Under the pieces are notes generated by a model, which saw only the letters and a program-made list of their open reading frames with translations, was not told where the DNA came from and did no database searches. A DNA stretch of 64,000 nucleotides, taken from Microbacterium karelineae (GTDB taxonomy: Bacteria; Actinomycetota; Actinomycetes; Actinomycetales; Microbacteriaceae). The position numbers and the translations under genes are program-made. Position 1 is the stretch's first letter; every line of letters begins with the position of its first letter. Positions 1 through 12,060 of this stretch are shown piece after piece. Location of the stretch: positions 488,109 through 552,108 of the forward strand of contig NZ_WFIX01000175.1 of the NCBI RefSeq assembly GCF_009745985.1, in the 5' to 3' direction.

Positions 1-2
1 AT

Positions 3-635
3 GCGCAGCTCGTAGCGCTCGATGCACGGCGCCTGCTCGTGATCATGGTCACCGACACGGGCCGCGTGTCGCAGCGCATCGCGATCCTGCCCGCCGAGCT
101 CGCAGACGCCGATGCGGAGGCCGTCTCATCGCGGCTCGCCCCGCTCATCGTCGGCCACCCCGTCGGCGACGCGGCCGAGCGGGTCGAGGTGGCCGCCTCG
201 GGGCTGGCCGATCCGCAGACGCCGCGGGATCGCGCGCTCCTCGCGGTCTTCGCCGCCGTGTCGGAAGAGCTCGACGAGTTCCGGCAGAACCGCCTCGTCA
301 TGGCCGGCGCGGCGACGCTCGCGCGCCGCGAGGACGATTTCCGGGGGAGCATCCACCCGCTGCTCGAGGCGATCGAGGAGCAGGTCACGCTGCTGCGGCT
401 CATGAGCGAGATGGCGGCCGACGACAACGGTCTCGCGACGAGCATCGGGCGCGAGAACGCGGCCTTCGGGCTCGGCGAGGCGTCGATCGTGGCGAGCGAG
501 TACGACGCGACGGTCGGCCGCGCGCGGGTCGGGCTCATGGGGCCCACGCGCATGGACTACCCTCGCAACCTCGCGGCGGCACGCGCCGTCGCGCGATACC
601 TGACGCGGGTGCTCGAAGAAGACGAGGCCCGGTGA
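3..635 (+). CDS. hrcA: Heat-inducible transcriptional repressor HrcA, C-terminal part (5' end outside the window)
   Basis: The frame is already open at the left edge, so only the last 210 residues are visible and the N-terminal winged-helix DNA-binding domain is missing. The visible part matches the HrcA effector/dimerisation domain: a 'TDTGRVSQR' strand near its start, and a C-terminal stretch 'VGLMGPTRMDYPRNLAA' typical of HrcA ends. HrcA represses chaperone operons by binding CIRCE operators. No CIRCE can be seen here because the operon promoter lies to the left. dnaJ follows after 59 nt on the same strand, the usual actinobacterial hrcA-dnaJ order. Identity is confident; the true start is unknown. 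Confidence 0.9.
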   Translation, partial: AQLVALDARRLLVIMVTDTGRVSQRIAILPAELADADAEAVSSRLAPLIVGHPVGDAAERVEVAASGLADPQTPRDRALLAVFAAVSEELDEFRQNRLVMAGAATLARREDDFRGSIHPLLEAIEEQVTLLRLMSEMAADDNGLATSIGRENAAFGLGEASIVASEYDATVGRARVGLMGPTRMDYPRNLAAARAVARYLTRVLEEDEAR

Positions 636-661
636 GTTTCCGGCCGACGGCCGGTGAGTGA

Positions 662-1806
<1,145 letters not shown>

Positions 1807-1807
<1 letters not shown>

Positions 1808-2535
1808 TGGCCCTGCACTTCGTGCACGATGACGCGTCATCGGCGGGCGTCGGGGATCTCGTGGCCCTGACGGGCGCCGAAGCCCACCACGCCTCGTCGG
1901 TGCGCCGCGTGCGCGTCGGAGAGCGCGTCACCCTGACGGATGGGCGCGGCGCGTGGCTCGACGGCGAGGTCGCCGAAGCGCAGCCGAAGCGCGTCGACGT
2001 CCGGATCCTCGCACGCGAGGTGCGAGAGGCGCCGTCCCGGCGGATCCTGCTGGCGCAGGCGCTCGCGAAGGGCGACAGGGACGAGCTCGCGGTGCAGGCG
2101 GCCACGGAGCTCGGCATCGACGGGATCGTGCCGTGGCAGGCGTCGCGCAGCGTCTCGCGGTGGCACGGCCCGAAGGCCGAGAAGGGGCGCGCACGGTGGG
2201 CGGCGATCGTCCGCGAGGCCGCCAAGCAGGCGCACCGCGCGTGGATCCCCGAGGTCGAGCCGGTGCGCACGACCGCGGAGCTCGCCTCTCGTGCCGTGGG
2301 CGCCCGCATCGTCGTGCTCGACCCGTGGACCGATGCGCGCCTCTCTCTGCTCGGCGACGACGGCGGCGACATGCTCCTCGTCGTCGGACCCGAGGGCGGC
2401 ATCGCCGACGAGGAGCTCGCGGCGTTCGACGTGGCGGGGGCGACGCGAGCGCGGCTCGGCGACAGCGTGCTGCGCACCTCGACGGCCGGGCCCGCCGCGA
2501 TCGCCGTGCTGAGCGCGGCGCTGGGCCGCTGGTGA
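1807..2535 (+). CDS. rsmE: 16S rRNA (uracil1498-N3)-methyltransferase RsmE
   Basis: 242 aa, SPOUT-superfamily enzyme that methylates U1498 in the decoding region of 16S rRNA using SAM. Visible hallmarks are an N-terminal PUA-like segment with 'ALTGAEAHHASSVRRV', a central 'ILLAQALAKGDRDELAVQ' and 'ATELG', the SAM-binding 'LLVVGPEGGIADEEL' and the closing 'LGDSVLRTSTAGPAA'. These are the standard RsmE motifs. It starts within the dnaJ stop codon (TGATG overlap), so it is read in the same transcript. Start is secure because the ATG overlaps dnaJ and the protein begins where family members do. Confidence 0.95.
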
Positions 2536-2550
2536 CGATCGCCGTCACCG

Positions 2551-2556
2551 TAGACT
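2551..2556 (+). promoter_or_regulatory. -10 hexamer (TAGACT) for the HIT gene
   Basis: TAGACT stands 7 nt before the ATG at 2564, so a transcript would start at or next to the start codon (leaderless mRNA). No Shine-Dalgarno site is visible between rsmE and this ATG. The -35 region is not recognisable. Confidence 0.5.
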
Positions 2557-2563
2557 GGCGGAT

Positions 2564-2911
2564 ATGAGCGAGCCGACCGTCTTCACGCGCATCCTGAACG
2601 GCGAGATCCCCGGCGACATCGTCGCGGAGACCGATCGCGTCTTCGCGATCACCGACATCAACCCGCAGGCGGCCGTGCACGTGCTCGTCATCCCGAAGAC
2701 GCAGGAGTACCGCGACGTCTCGGAGCTGGCCGCGGGCGACCCGGCGCTGCTCGCCGAGCTCATCGCCGTCGCGAAGTCCGTCGCCGCCGAGAAGGCCGAC
2801 GGCGACTTCCGCCTCATCTTCAACACGGGGGCGGGCGCGGGACAGACCGTGTTCCACGTGCACGCCCACGTTCTCGCGGGCGATCTGGAGGAGAAGAGCC
2901 TCATTGGCTGA
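2564..2911 (+). CDS. HIT family nucleotide-binding protein (Hint/HinT type)
   Basis: 115 aa, the normal length of a bacterial HinT phosphoramidase that hydrolyses adenosine 5'-phosphoramidate-type substrates. The histidine triad is at H98, H100 and H102 ('FHVHAHVL'), and the 'FNTGAGAGQTVFH' stretch before it is also conserved. Another conserved segment is 'INPQAAVHVLVIPK'. The stop overlaps the phoH start (TTG at 2904) by 8 nt. A -10 hexamer directly upstream suggests it can be transcribed separately from rsmE. Physiological substrate unknown. Confidence 0.93.
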   Translation: MSEPTVFTRILNGEIPGDIVAETDRVFAITDINPQAAVHVLVIPKTQEYRDVSELAAGDPALLAELIAVAKSVAAEKADGDFRLIFNTGAGAGQTVFHVHAHVLAGDLEEKSLIG

Positions 2912-3974
2912 CACACCGAACCCGACCACCGTCACGATCCACGCCGACGGCGTCGCCATGGTGCAGCTGCTCGGCCCGCAGGACAAGCTCCTGCGCATGG
3001 TCGAGAGCGAGCACCCCGACGTCGATGTGCACGTGCGCGGCAACGAGATCACGCTCTCGGGATCCGAGGACGCCGTCGGCGCGGCGCGCGCCCTCGTCGA
3101 CGAGCTCCTCGAGATGACCCGGCGCGGCCACGACCTCGGCCCCGCCGATGTGCGGGCATCCAATCGCGTGCTCCAGGAGTCCGGCGAGCGCCCCAGCGAG
3201 GCGTTCGGCGAGGCGATCCTCGCCACGCGCGGCAAGACGATCCGAGCCAAGACGATGGGCCAGCGCGACTACGTCGACGCGATCGACCAGAACACGATCG
3301 TGTTCGGCATCGGACCGGCGGGAACCGGCAAGACCTACCTCGCCATGGCGAAGGCCGTGCAGGCGCTGCAACGGCGCGAGGTCAGCCGGATCATCCTCAC
3401 GCGACCGGCCGTGGAGGCGGGGGAGCGGCTCGGGTTCCTGCCCGGCAGCCTCACCGACAAGATCGACCCGTACCTGCGCCCCCTGTACGACGCCATCAAC
3501 GAGATGATGGATCCCGAGGCCGTGCCGAAGCTCATCGCAACGGGCACGATCGAGGTCGCCCCGCTCGCGTACATGCGCGGGCGCACCCTCAACGACTCGT
3601 TCGTCGTGCTCGACGAGGCGCAGAACACGACGCCCGAGCAGATGAAGATGTTCCTCACGCGGCTCGGGTTCGGCACGCGGATGGTCGTCACGGGCGACAT
3701 CACCCAGGTCGACCTGCCCGGCGGCACGAGCGGCCTGCGCGTCGTGAACAAGATCCTCACCGACGTCGAGGACATCCACTTCGCCCAGCTCACGAGCGCC
3801 GACGTCGTCCGCCACACCCTCGTGGGCCGGATCGTCGACGCCTACAGCGCCTATGACGAGAAGCGCACGGCGCACCGGGCGGAGCTCGACGAGGCGCGCG
3901 AGTTCGCGAACCGCGCCGAACGCCGTCGCGGCATGACGCCGCGCGACCGATCCCCGAAGCGAGGACGCTCATGA
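2904..3974 (+). CDS. phoH: PhoH family ATPase / RNA-binding protein
   Basis: 356 aa. The N-terminus (about 15-85) looks KH-like. The PhoH ATPase domain follows, with Walker A 'GPAGTGKT' near residue 136 and a DEAQ-type Walker B ('[10 protein letters not shown]') near 234. PhoH proteins are linked to RNA metabolism and ribosome maturation, fitting its place next to ybeY and era. TTG start at 2904 chosen because ggagga lies just upstream and the protein start then matches the family; the gene overlaps the HIT gene by 8 nt. The stop overlaps ybeY by 4 nt (ATGA). Confidence 0.93.
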   Translation: MADTPNPTTVTIHADGVAMVQLLGPQDKLLRMVESEHPDVDVHVRGNEITLSGSEDAVGAARALVDELLEMTRRGHDLGPADVRASNRVLQESGERPSEAFGEAILATRGKTIRAKTMGQRDYVDAIDQNTIVFGIGPAGTGKTYLAMAKAVQALQRREVSRIILTRPAVEAGERLGFLPGSLTDKIDPYLRPLYDAINEMMDPEAVPKLIATGTIEVAPLAYMRGRTLNDSFVVLDEAQNTTPEQMKMFLTRLGFGTRMVVTGDITQVDLPGGTSGLRVVNKILTDVEDIHFAQLTSADVVRHTLVGRIVDAYSAYDEKRTAHRAELDEAREFANRAERRRGMTPRDRSPKRGRS

Positions 3975-4438
3975 TCGAGATCAACAACGAGTCAGGGGTC
4001 GACGTCGACGTCGACGCCCTCCTGCGCCTCGCGCAGCACGACCTCCGCGAGCTCCACGTGAGCCCCGACGCCGAGCTCGCGATCGTGCTCGTCGACGAGG
4101 GCGCGATGGAGCAGCTGCACGTGCAGTGGATGGACGAGCCGGGCCCGACCGATGTGCTGAGCTTCCCGATGGACGAGCTGCGCCCCGGATCCGCCGACAT
4201 GCCCACCCCGCCGGGGCTGCTCGGCGACATCGTCGTCTGCCCGCAGGTGGCGGAAGGACAGGCCGAGACCGCCGGCCACTCGCTCCTCGACGAGATGTTC
4301 CTGCTGACGACGCACGGCCTGCTGCACCTGCTGGGCTACGACCACGCTCTCCCCGACGAGGAGCGCCGCATGTTCGCACTTCAGCGCGAGCTGCTGACCT
4401 CATTCGCGACGAGCGAGAGGCGGCGTCGCCGCGCATGA
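3971..4438 (+). CDS. ybeY: Endoribonuclease / rRNA maturation factor YbeY
   Basis: 155 aa, zinc-dependent single-strand RNase needed for 16S rRNA 3'-end maturation and ribosome quality control. The metal-binding H-x3-H-x5-H motif is present as '[11 protein letters not shown]' near residue 115, and '[10 protein letters not shown]' is the other family signature. It overlaps phoH by 4 nt upstream and the CorC-like gene by 4 nt downstream, so phoH-ybeY-corC-era looks like one translationally coupled unit. Confidence 0.95.
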   Translation: MIEINNESGVDVDVDALLRLAQHDLRELHVSPDAELAIVLVDEGAMEQLHVQWMDEPGPTDVLSFPMDELRPGSADMPTPPGLLGDIVVCPQVAEGQAETAGHSLLDEMFLLTTHGLLHLLGYDHALPDEERRMFALQRELLTSFATSERRRRRA

Positions 4439-5826
4439 TCGAGGCCCTCCTCATCATCGGCGCGATCGTCCTCGTCGTTCTCGCCGGCTTCATGACGGCC
4501 CTCGACTCCGCCCTCTCGGTGACGTCCACGGCCGATCTCGTCGACATGGCGGCCGAGGGGCGCAGCACGCGCTCGCTCGCTCATATCGCGCGTGATCGCG
4601 ATGCGCACGACAACGCGATCACGCTCCTCCGAGTTCTGTGCGACGTCGGGGCCGTCGCGCTCATGGCCTCGGCGTTCTCGCTGATCTTCGAGAGCGACCT
4701 CTGGGGCGTCCTCGTGACGGTCGTCGTCATGACGATCCTCATCTACGTCGTCGTCGCGTCCGCGCCCACGACCGTGGGGCGCCGCTACGCCGAGGGGATC
4801 CTCGCCGTCGGTGCGCCGACGATCCGCGGGGCGCGCATCGTGCTCGGCCCGATCGCGCGACCGTTCGCGGCCGCGAGCGCCAGGGTGATCCCCGGCGCCC
4901 GGCGGCGCGGCTTCGAATCCGAGGAGCAGCTGCTCTCCATCGTCGACGAGGCGGCCACGCACGCGCTCATCGAGGACGACGACCGCGAGCTCATCCACTC
5001 GGTCTTCGACTTCACCGACCAGATCGTGCGTGCCGTCATGGTGCCCCGCACCGAGATGGTGACGGTCGACGCCGACGCGACGGCATCCGGGGCGGTCGAC
5101 GAGTTCCTCTCGAGCGGACTGTCGCGCCTCCCTGTCGTCGACGGCGACGTCGACAACGTCGTCGGCGTGCTCTACCTGAAGGACCTCGTGCAGCACGCGT
5201 TCCGCGAGACGCCGGGGTGGCGCGTCGCGGCGGTGCGGGCCTTCGCGCGCCCTGCCCTGTTCGTGCCCGAGCAGATGCGCGCCGAGACGCTCCTGCAGCA
5301 GATGAAGGCGGATCAGGTGCACGTCGCGCTCGTCGTCGACGAGTACGGCGGGATCGCGGGACTCGTGACGCTGGAGGACCTCCTCGAGGAGCTCGTCGGC
5401 GACATCGCCGACGAGTACGACGCGCGCTCGAACGAGGTCGTCGACCTGCCGGACGGCAGCTTCCGCGTGAGCTCGGCGCTCGGCGCCGAGGAGGTGGGCG
5501 AGCTGTTCGGGATCGACATCGACGACGAAGACGTCGACTCGATCGGCGGGCTCATGGCGAAGACGCTCGGGCACGTGCCGCAGCCGGGCGAACAGGTCGA
5601 GGTGGCCGGGCTCGTCCTCACCGGCGGCACCTCGCGCGGGCGGGGGCGCGGCATCGCGACGGTCTTCGTCGACCGCACGCCCGCGCGGCGCGCCGTTGAC
5701 GACGTCCTCGGGCGCAGCCCCCGCACGGGCGAGCTGACGCTGCCCGACCCCGACGACCTCGACCAGGCCTCCGGCTCCCGCCGCGGGCAGAAGAAGACAG
5801 GCAGGAAGGGCGGACACGATGAGTGA
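4435..5826 (+). CDS. Hemolysin/CorC-family membrane protein with DUF21 and CBS domains
   Basis: 463 aa from the ATG that overlaps ybeY. The N-terminal part (about 1-130) has several hydrophobic helices of a DUF21/CNNM transmembrane domain. A CBS pair follows (about 190-320, including '[15 protein letters not shown]' and '[19 protein letters not shown]'), then a CorC_HlyC transporter-associated domain (about 345-430). The tail is Lys/Arg-rich. Family members are linked to Mg2+/Co2+ efflux or homeostasis; 'hemolysin' is a historical label. Location between ybeY and era is the usual one in actinobacteria. The earlier in-frame ATG inside ybeY would add an unrelated extension and is not used. Confidence 0.92.
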   Translation: MIEALLIIGAIVLVVLAGFMTALDSALSVTSTADLVDMAAEGRSTRSLAHIARDRDAHDNAITLLRVLCDVGAVALMASAFSLIFESDLWGVLVTVVVMTILIYVVVASAPTTVGRRYAEGILAVGAPTIRGARIVLGPIARPFAAASARVIPGARRRGFESEEQLLSIVDEAATHALIEDDDRELIHSVFDFTDQIVRAVMVPRTEMVTVDADATASGAVDEFLSSGLSRLPVVDGDVDNVVGVLYLKDLVQHAFRETPGWRVAAVRAFARPALFVPEQMRAETLLQQMKADQVHVALVVDEYGGIAGLVTLEDLLEELVGDIADEYDARSNEVVDLPDGSFRVSSALGAEEVGELFGIDIDDEDVDSIGGLMAKTLGHVPQPGEQVEVAGLVLTGGTSRGRGRGIATVFVDRTPARRAVDDVLGRSPRTGELTLPDPDDLDQASGSRRGQKKTGRKGGHDE

Positions 5827-6718
5827 CGCACAGCGATCCGGATTCGTCACCTTCGTCGGACGGCCCAACGTCGGGAAGTCCACGCTCATGAATGCGCTCG
5901 TGGGGGAGAAGGTCGCGATCACGAGCGAGAAGCCGCAGACGACGCGGCGCGCCATCCGCGGGATCCTCAACCGGCCCGAGGGCCAGCTCGTCGTCGTCGA
6001 CACGCCGGGCGTGCACCGTCCGCGGACGCTCCTCGGACAGCGGCTGAACGACCTCGTCGAGTCGGTGCTCGGCGACGTCGACGTCATCGCGTTCTGCGCG
6101 CCCGCGAACGAGAAGGTGGGCCCCGGCGACCGGCGCATCGCGGAATCGCTCACGGGCTACCCGCGCGCGAAGAAGGTCGCGCTCGTGACGAAGACCGATG
6201 CCGCGAGCCGCGACCAGGTCATGGAGCGGCTCATGGAGGTCGACGCCCTGCGCGACGACTGGGCCGCCGTGATCCCGCTCTCGAGCGAGACGGGCGATCA
6301 GCTCGACGTGCTCGCAGGCGAGGTGCTCGCGCTCATGCCCGAGGGGCCCGCGCTGTACCCCGAAGGTGTCGTCACCGACGAGTCGATCGAGGATCGCGTC
6401 GCCGAGGCCATCCGCGAGGCGGCGCTCGAGGGCGTCCGCGACGAGCTGCCGCACTCGATCGCCGTGCAGGTGCAGGAGATCGCGGGGCGCGACGGCGACC
6501 CGGATCTCACCGACGTGTTCGCCGACATCGTCGTCGAGCGTGACAGCCAGAAGGCGATCATCATCGGGCGCAAGGGCGCCCGCCTGAAGGACGTGGGCTC
6601 GCGGGCCCGCGCCGAGGTGGAGCCGCTCATCGGAACGCGCGTGTTCCTCTCCCTGCACGTGCGCGTCGCGAAGGAATGGCAGCGGGACCCCAAGCACCTC
6701 GGGCGGCTCGGGTTCTGA
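5819..6718 (+). CDS. era: GTPase Era
   Basis: 299 aa, ribosome-assembly GTPase that binds the 3' end of 16S rRNA. G1 is 'GRPNVGKS' (residues 14-21), G3 is in 'VVDTPGVHRP', and G4 is present as 'TKTDA'. The C-terminal KH domain contains 'KAIIIGRKGARLKDVG'. Starts 8 nt before the end of the CorC-like gene. This closes the phoH-ybeY-corC-era ribosome-maturation block. Confidence 0.96.
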   Translation: MSDAQRSGFVTFVGRPNVGKSTLMNALVGEKVAITSEKPQTTRRAIRGILNRPEGQLVVVDTPGVHRPRTLLGQRLNDLVESVLGDVDVIAFCAPANEKVGPGDRRIAESLTGYPRAKKVALVTKTDAASRDQVMERLMEVDALRDDWAAVIPLSSETGDQLDVLAGEVLALMPEGPALYPEGVVTDESIEDRVAEAIREAALEGVRDELPHSIAVQVQEIAGRDGDPDLTDVFADIVVERDSQKAIIIGRKGARLKDVGSRARAEVEPLIGTRVFLSLHVRVAKEWQRDPKHLGRLGF

Positions 6719-8614
<1,896 letters not shown>

Positions 8615-8632
8615 CCCCTCACACCCCGCTCC

Positions 8633-8727
8633 GCGGGTGTCTCCCCGGCGCCGCAGTCCCCCCGGCCGCGCCTTCGGCGGGGCCTCCCCGCCAGGCCCGA
8701 TGCCGGCGGCGCCGGGGAGACACCCGC
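8633..8727. repeat. Long imperfect palindrome between leuA and recO
   Basis: The arms 8633-8653 and 8707-8727 are perfect 21-nt inverted repeats. The 53 nt between them are also rich in smaller self-complementary GC stretches (for example around ccttcggcgggg). No T-tract follows. It could end leuA transcription, but the size and internal symmetry look more like a dispersed intergenic palindromic element. Confidence 0.7.
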
Positions 8728-8769
8728 TGCGCTTCGTCTCCGTCCTCGATGCTGCGAGATGATGGATAG

Positions 8770-9489
8770 GTGCCCACATACCGCGACGACGCTGTCGTCC
8801 TCCGCACCCACAAGTTGGGGGAGGCCGACCGGATCCTGACGCTGCTCACGAGGCAGCACGGCAAGGTCCGCGCAGTGGCGAAGGGCGTGCGCCGCACGTC
8901 GAGCAAGTTCGGCGCACGCCTCGAGCCGTTCATGGCGGTCGACGCGCAGCTGTACATCGGCCGCAGTCTCGACATCGTGCAGCAGGTCGATCAGCTCGGC
9001 GCGTACGGCGCGGCGATCGCCGCCGACTACGACCGTTTCACCGCCGCGAACGCGATGGCCGAGGCGGCCGAGCGGCTCGTGGGCGAGGGCGACCCGCAGC
9101 CTCAGCAGTTCTTCCTGCTCGTCGGGGCGCTGCGCTCGCTGTCCCGGGCGGAGCACGACCCGGGCGCGACGCGCGACTCGTACCTGCTGCGCGCCCTCGG
9201 CCTCAGCGGCTGGACCGTGCAGATCGACGCCTGCGCGCGCTGCGGGCTCGCCGGCACGCACGGGCGATTCTCCGCCCAGGCCGGCGGCGTCGTGTGCGAA
9301 TCGTGCGCGCCCGCCGGCACGCCCCGCGCGGATCCCGACACTCTCGGCGTGCTCGCGGCCCTCCTCGAAGGCGACTGGCCGACGGTCGACGACGCGGATC
9401 GGGCGACCCTCGACCGTGCGTCCGGCCTCGTCGCCGCGTACGCGCAGTTCCACCTCGAGCGCGCGATCCGATCGCTCGGGAGAAGGTGA
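8770..9489 (+). CDS. recO: DNA repair protein RecO
   Basis: 239 aa; helps RecR/RecF load RecA on SSB-coated DNA in recombinational gap repair. The N-terminal OB-fold begins with '[19 protein letters not shown]', a strong RecO signature. A C4 zinc site lies near residues 155-178 (CxxC ... CxxC). GTG start fits the family N-terminus. It is 6 nt after GATGAT, a possible -10, with no obvious Shine-Dalgarno, so it may be leaderless. Confidence 0.94.
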   Translation: MPTYRDDAVVLRTHKLGEADRILTLLTRQHGKVRAVAKGVRRTSSKFGARLEPFMAVDAQLYIGRSLDIVQQVDQLGAYGAAIAADYDRFTAANAMAEAAERLVGEGDPQPQQFFLLVGALRSLSRAEHDPGATRDSYLLRALGLSGWTVQIDACARCGLAGTHGRFSAQAGGVVCESCAPAGTPRADPDTLGVLAALLEGDWPTVDDADRATLDRASGLVAAYAQFHLERAIRSLGRR

Positions 9490-9510
9490 CAGCCGCGGCG
9501 CGACCCGTTG

Positions 9511-10302
9511 TCAGGCCCTGTCGATCGCACCGCCGTAGCGGCGATCGCGGGCGTGGAACGTCTGAATGGCGCGCCAGAGGTTCTCGCGCGTGAACTCGGG
9601 CCACAGCGCGTCATCGAACACCATCTCGGCGTACGACGCCTCCCACATCATGAAGTTGCTCGTGCGCGTCTCGCCACCCGAGCGGATGAACAGATCCACG
9701 TCCGGCATGTTCGGCAGGTAGAGGTTCTTCGCGACCATCTTCTCGCTGATCGCCGACGGCCTCACGCGCCCCGCCTGCACGTCCTCGGCGATCCTCCGCA
9801 TCGCGTCGACGACCTCCCATCGCCCGCCGTAGTTGATGCACATCGCGAGCGTCATCGTCGTGTTGTCGCGCGTCAGCTCCTCCGCGGCCTGCAGGTCCTT
9901 GATGACCGAGCCCCAGAGCTTCGGGCGCCGCCCCGCCCACCGCACGCGCACGCCCCACTCGTTCAGCTGGTCGCGGTGGCGATGCAGCACCTCGCGGTTG
10001 AAGCCCATGAGGAAGCGCACCTCGGCAGGGGAGCGCTTCCAGTTCTCCGTCGAGAAGGCGTAGACCGAGAGATGCCGTACCCCCGCCTGCACGGCGCCGG
10101 CGATGACGTCGAGCATCGCGTCGACGCCCACCCGGTGGCCGTCGGTGCGGGGGAGACCCTGCCTGTTCGCCCAGCGCCCGTTGCCGTCCATCACGATGGC
10201 GACGTGGTTCGGCACCGGCCCCGCGAAGGCGGGCGGCTCGAGGCCCGTCCAGTTCAGCGGCTTGAACGGCACGGCGTCCGGGTGCGTGTACGGCTTCGGC
10301 AT
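9511..10302 (-). CDS. uppS: Isoprenyl transferase (undecaprenyl/decaprenyl diphosphate synthase)
   Basis: 263 aa cis-prenyltransferase making the polyprenyl diphosphate carrier for cell-wall glycan synthesis. The catalytic 'MDGNGRWA' motif (Asp39) is present, as are 'VYAFSTENWKRSP' and the C-terminal 'DLFIRSGGETRTSNF'. Convergent with recO, its usual neighbour in actinobacteria, with only 21 nt between the stops. Confidence 0.95.
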   Translation of the reverse strand: MPKPYTHPDAVPFKPLNWTGLEPPAFAGPVPNHVAIVMDGNGRWANRQGLPRTDGHRVGVDAMLDVIAGAVQAGVRHLSVYAFSTENWKRSPAEVRFLMGFNREVLHRHRDQLNEWGVRVRWAGRRPKLWGSVIKDLQAAEELTRDNTTMTLAMCINYGGRWEVVDAMRRIAEDVQAGRVRPSAISEKMVAKNLYLPNMPDVDLFIRSGGETRTSNFMMWEASYAEMVFDDALWPEFTRENLWRAIQTFHARDRRYGGAIDRA

Positions 10303-10308
10303 CCTGCC

Positions 10309-10314
10309 ATTATC
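10309..10314 (-). promoter_or_regulatory. -10 hexamer (GATAAT) for uppS
   Basis: GATAAT on the minus strand is 6 nt upstream of the uppS ATG, implying a leaderless transcript. No ribosome-binding site is visible. Confidence 0.45.
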
Positions 10315-10323
10315 CCGGCTGGG

Positions 10324-10827
10324 TCAGGACGCCACATGCTCCTCGATCAGGCGGACGATCGCGGGATCGTCGGGGACGGTCTTCGACCGGAACCGGCGCA
10401 CCTCGCCCGACGGCAGCACGAGGAACTTCTCGAAGTTCCACGCGACGGGGCCCGCGAGACCCTTGCCGTCCTTCGTCTTCTTGAGCGCCTTGAACAGCGG
10501 GGCGGCGTGCGATCCGTTCACGCGGACCTTGTCCGCGATCGGGAAGGTCACGCCCCACGTCGTCGTGCAGTATTCGACGACCTCGTCCGTCGAGCCGGGC
10601 TCCTGCCCCATGAACTGGTTGCACGGGAAGCCCACGACGGTCAGGCCGCGGTCGCCGTAGGCGCGCTGCAGCTGCTCGAGCTGCTCGTACTGCGGCGTGA
10701 AGCCGCACTTCGACGCGACGTTCACGACGAGGATCACGCCGTCGCCGTAGTCGGCGAGCGTCTTCTCGGCGCCGTGTGCGTCGGCGAAGGGGATCGTGCG
10801 GGGATCGGCTGCGATGCTCATATCCAC
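10324..10827 (-). CDS. Glutathione/thioredoxin peroxidase family protein
   Basis: 167 aa GPx-fold peroxidase. Catalytic Cys41 is in 'NVASKCGFT', the conserved Gln/Gly stretch is 'VVGFPCNQFMGQEPG', and the catalytic Trp/Asn are in 'VAWNFEKFLV'. It has Cys, not selenocysteine. Actinobacteria usually lack glutathione, so thioredoxin or mycothiol-linked reduction of hydroperoxides is more likely; that is inference. GTG at 10827 gives the longest form; an ATG two codons in (10821) is an equally good start. Confidence 0.9.
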   Translation of the reverse strand: MDMSIAADPRTIPFADAHGAEKTLADYGDGVILVVNVASKCGFTPQYEQLEQLQRAYGDRGLTVVGFPCNQFMGQEPGSTDEVVEYCTTTWGVTFPIADKVRVNGSHAAPLFKALKKTKDGKGLAGPVAWNFEKFLVLPSGEVRRFRSKTVPDDPAIVRLIEEHVAS

Positions 10828-10878
10828 AGGCTACGTCCGCGCGGGATCCGCGCAGGCGATCGGTGAGAAGATGGATCC

Positions 10879-12060
10879 GTGACGATCGCACTCGAGACAG
10901 CGCCGCGCGACGCCCGCGTGCGCGCCATGCCGCCCCTCGTCATCGGCCCCCTCCGCATCGACGTCCCCGTCGTGCTCGCGCCGATGGCCGGCGTGACGAA
11001 CATGGCCTTCCGGCGCCTGTGCCGCGAGTACGGCATCGGCCTCTACGTGACCGAGATGATCACGACGCGCGCGCTCGTCGAGCGCAACGACGTGACGATG
11101 CGCCTCATCAGGCACCACGAATCGGAGACGCCTCGATCGATCCAGCTCTACGGCGTGGATCCGCGTTTCACGGGAGAGGCCGCGCGCATCATCGCGGCCG
11201 AGGACCACGCCGATCACATCGACCTCAACTTCGGCTGCCCCGTCCCGAAGGTCACGCGGAAGGGCGGCGGATCCGCGCTGCCCTGGAAGCGCGACCTCTT
11301 CCGCGACATCGTGAAGAGCGCCGTCGACGCGGCGGGCGACGTGCCCGTCACGGTCAAGATGCGCAAGGGCATCGACGACGACCACCTCACGTTCCTCGAG
11401 GCGGGCCGCATCGCAGAGGACGTCGGAGCCGCCGCCGTCTCGCTCCATGCCCGCACGCTCGAGGAGTCGTATTCGGGAACCGCCGACTGGTCGGCGATCG
11501 GCGAGCTGAAGCAGCACGTGACGAGCATCCCCGTGCTCGGCAACGGCGACATCTGGAGCGCCGACGACGCCGTGCGCATGGTGGACGAGACCGGCTGCGA
11601 CGGCGTCGTCGTCGGTCGCGGCTGCCTCGGGCGGCCCTGGCTGTTCGGCGAGCTCGCGCGCGCCTTCGGGGGCGACGCGCCGGTCGTCGACGCGAGCCTC
11701 GCCTTCGTGGCACAGGCGTTCCGTCGGCACGCCGAGCTGCTCGTCGAGTTCTACGAAGACGAGCTGCGCGGATGCCGCGACATCCGCAAGCACGCGGGCT
11801 GGTACTTCAAGGGATACCCGGTCGGCGGTGAGATGCGCGGCCGATTCACGAAGGTCGACTCGCTCGCGCAGATCGACGACCTCATCGGCGACCTCGACCT
11901 CGACGCGCCGTACCCCGGCGAGCCCGTCGAGGGCCCACGCGGCCGGTCGGGCCGGGCGCGGCGCCCCGTGCTGCCCCAGGGGTGGCTCGACTCGCGCGCG
12001 ATCGACGTCGCCGAGACGGCCGAGCTGCAGGACGCGGAGCTGGACACCAGTGGCGGGTGA
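10879..12060 (+). CDS. dusB: tRNA-dihydrouridine synthase B
   Basis: 393 aa FMN-dependent enzyme that reduces uridines in tRNA D-loops. The TIM-barrel begins at 'VVLAPMAGVTNMAFRRLC'. Catalytic Cys120 lies in 'LNFGCPVPKV', and the FMN-phosphate segment 'VLGNGDIWSADDA' is present. The last 60 residues are a proline/arginine-rich extension. GTG start is 6 nt after GAAGAT, a possible -10. The end overlaps dgt by 11 nt. Confidence 0.94.
   Translation: MTIALETAPRDARVRAMPPLVIGPLRIDVPVVLAPMAGVTNMAFRRLCREYGIGLYVTEMITTRALVERNDVTMRLIRHHESETPRSIQLYGVDPRFTGEAARIIAAEDHADHIDLNFGCPVPKVTRKGGGSALPWKRDLFRDIVKSAVDAAGDVPVTVKMRKGIDDDHLTFLEAGRIAEDVGAAAVSLHARTLEESYSGTADWSAIGELKQHVTSIPVLGNGDIWSADDAVRMVDETGCDGVVVGRGCLGRPWLFGELARAFGGDAPVVDASLAFVAQAFRRHAELLVEFYEDELRGCRDIRKHAGWYFKGYPVGGEMRGRFTKVDSLAQIDDLIGDLDLDAPYPGEPVEGPRGRSGRARRPVLPQGWLDSRAIDVAETAELQDAELDTSGG

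Noticed and set aside
4381-6153. Long minus-strand frame opposite the CorC-like and era genes
   Set aside because: Antisense shadow; no recognisable domain and no start signal.
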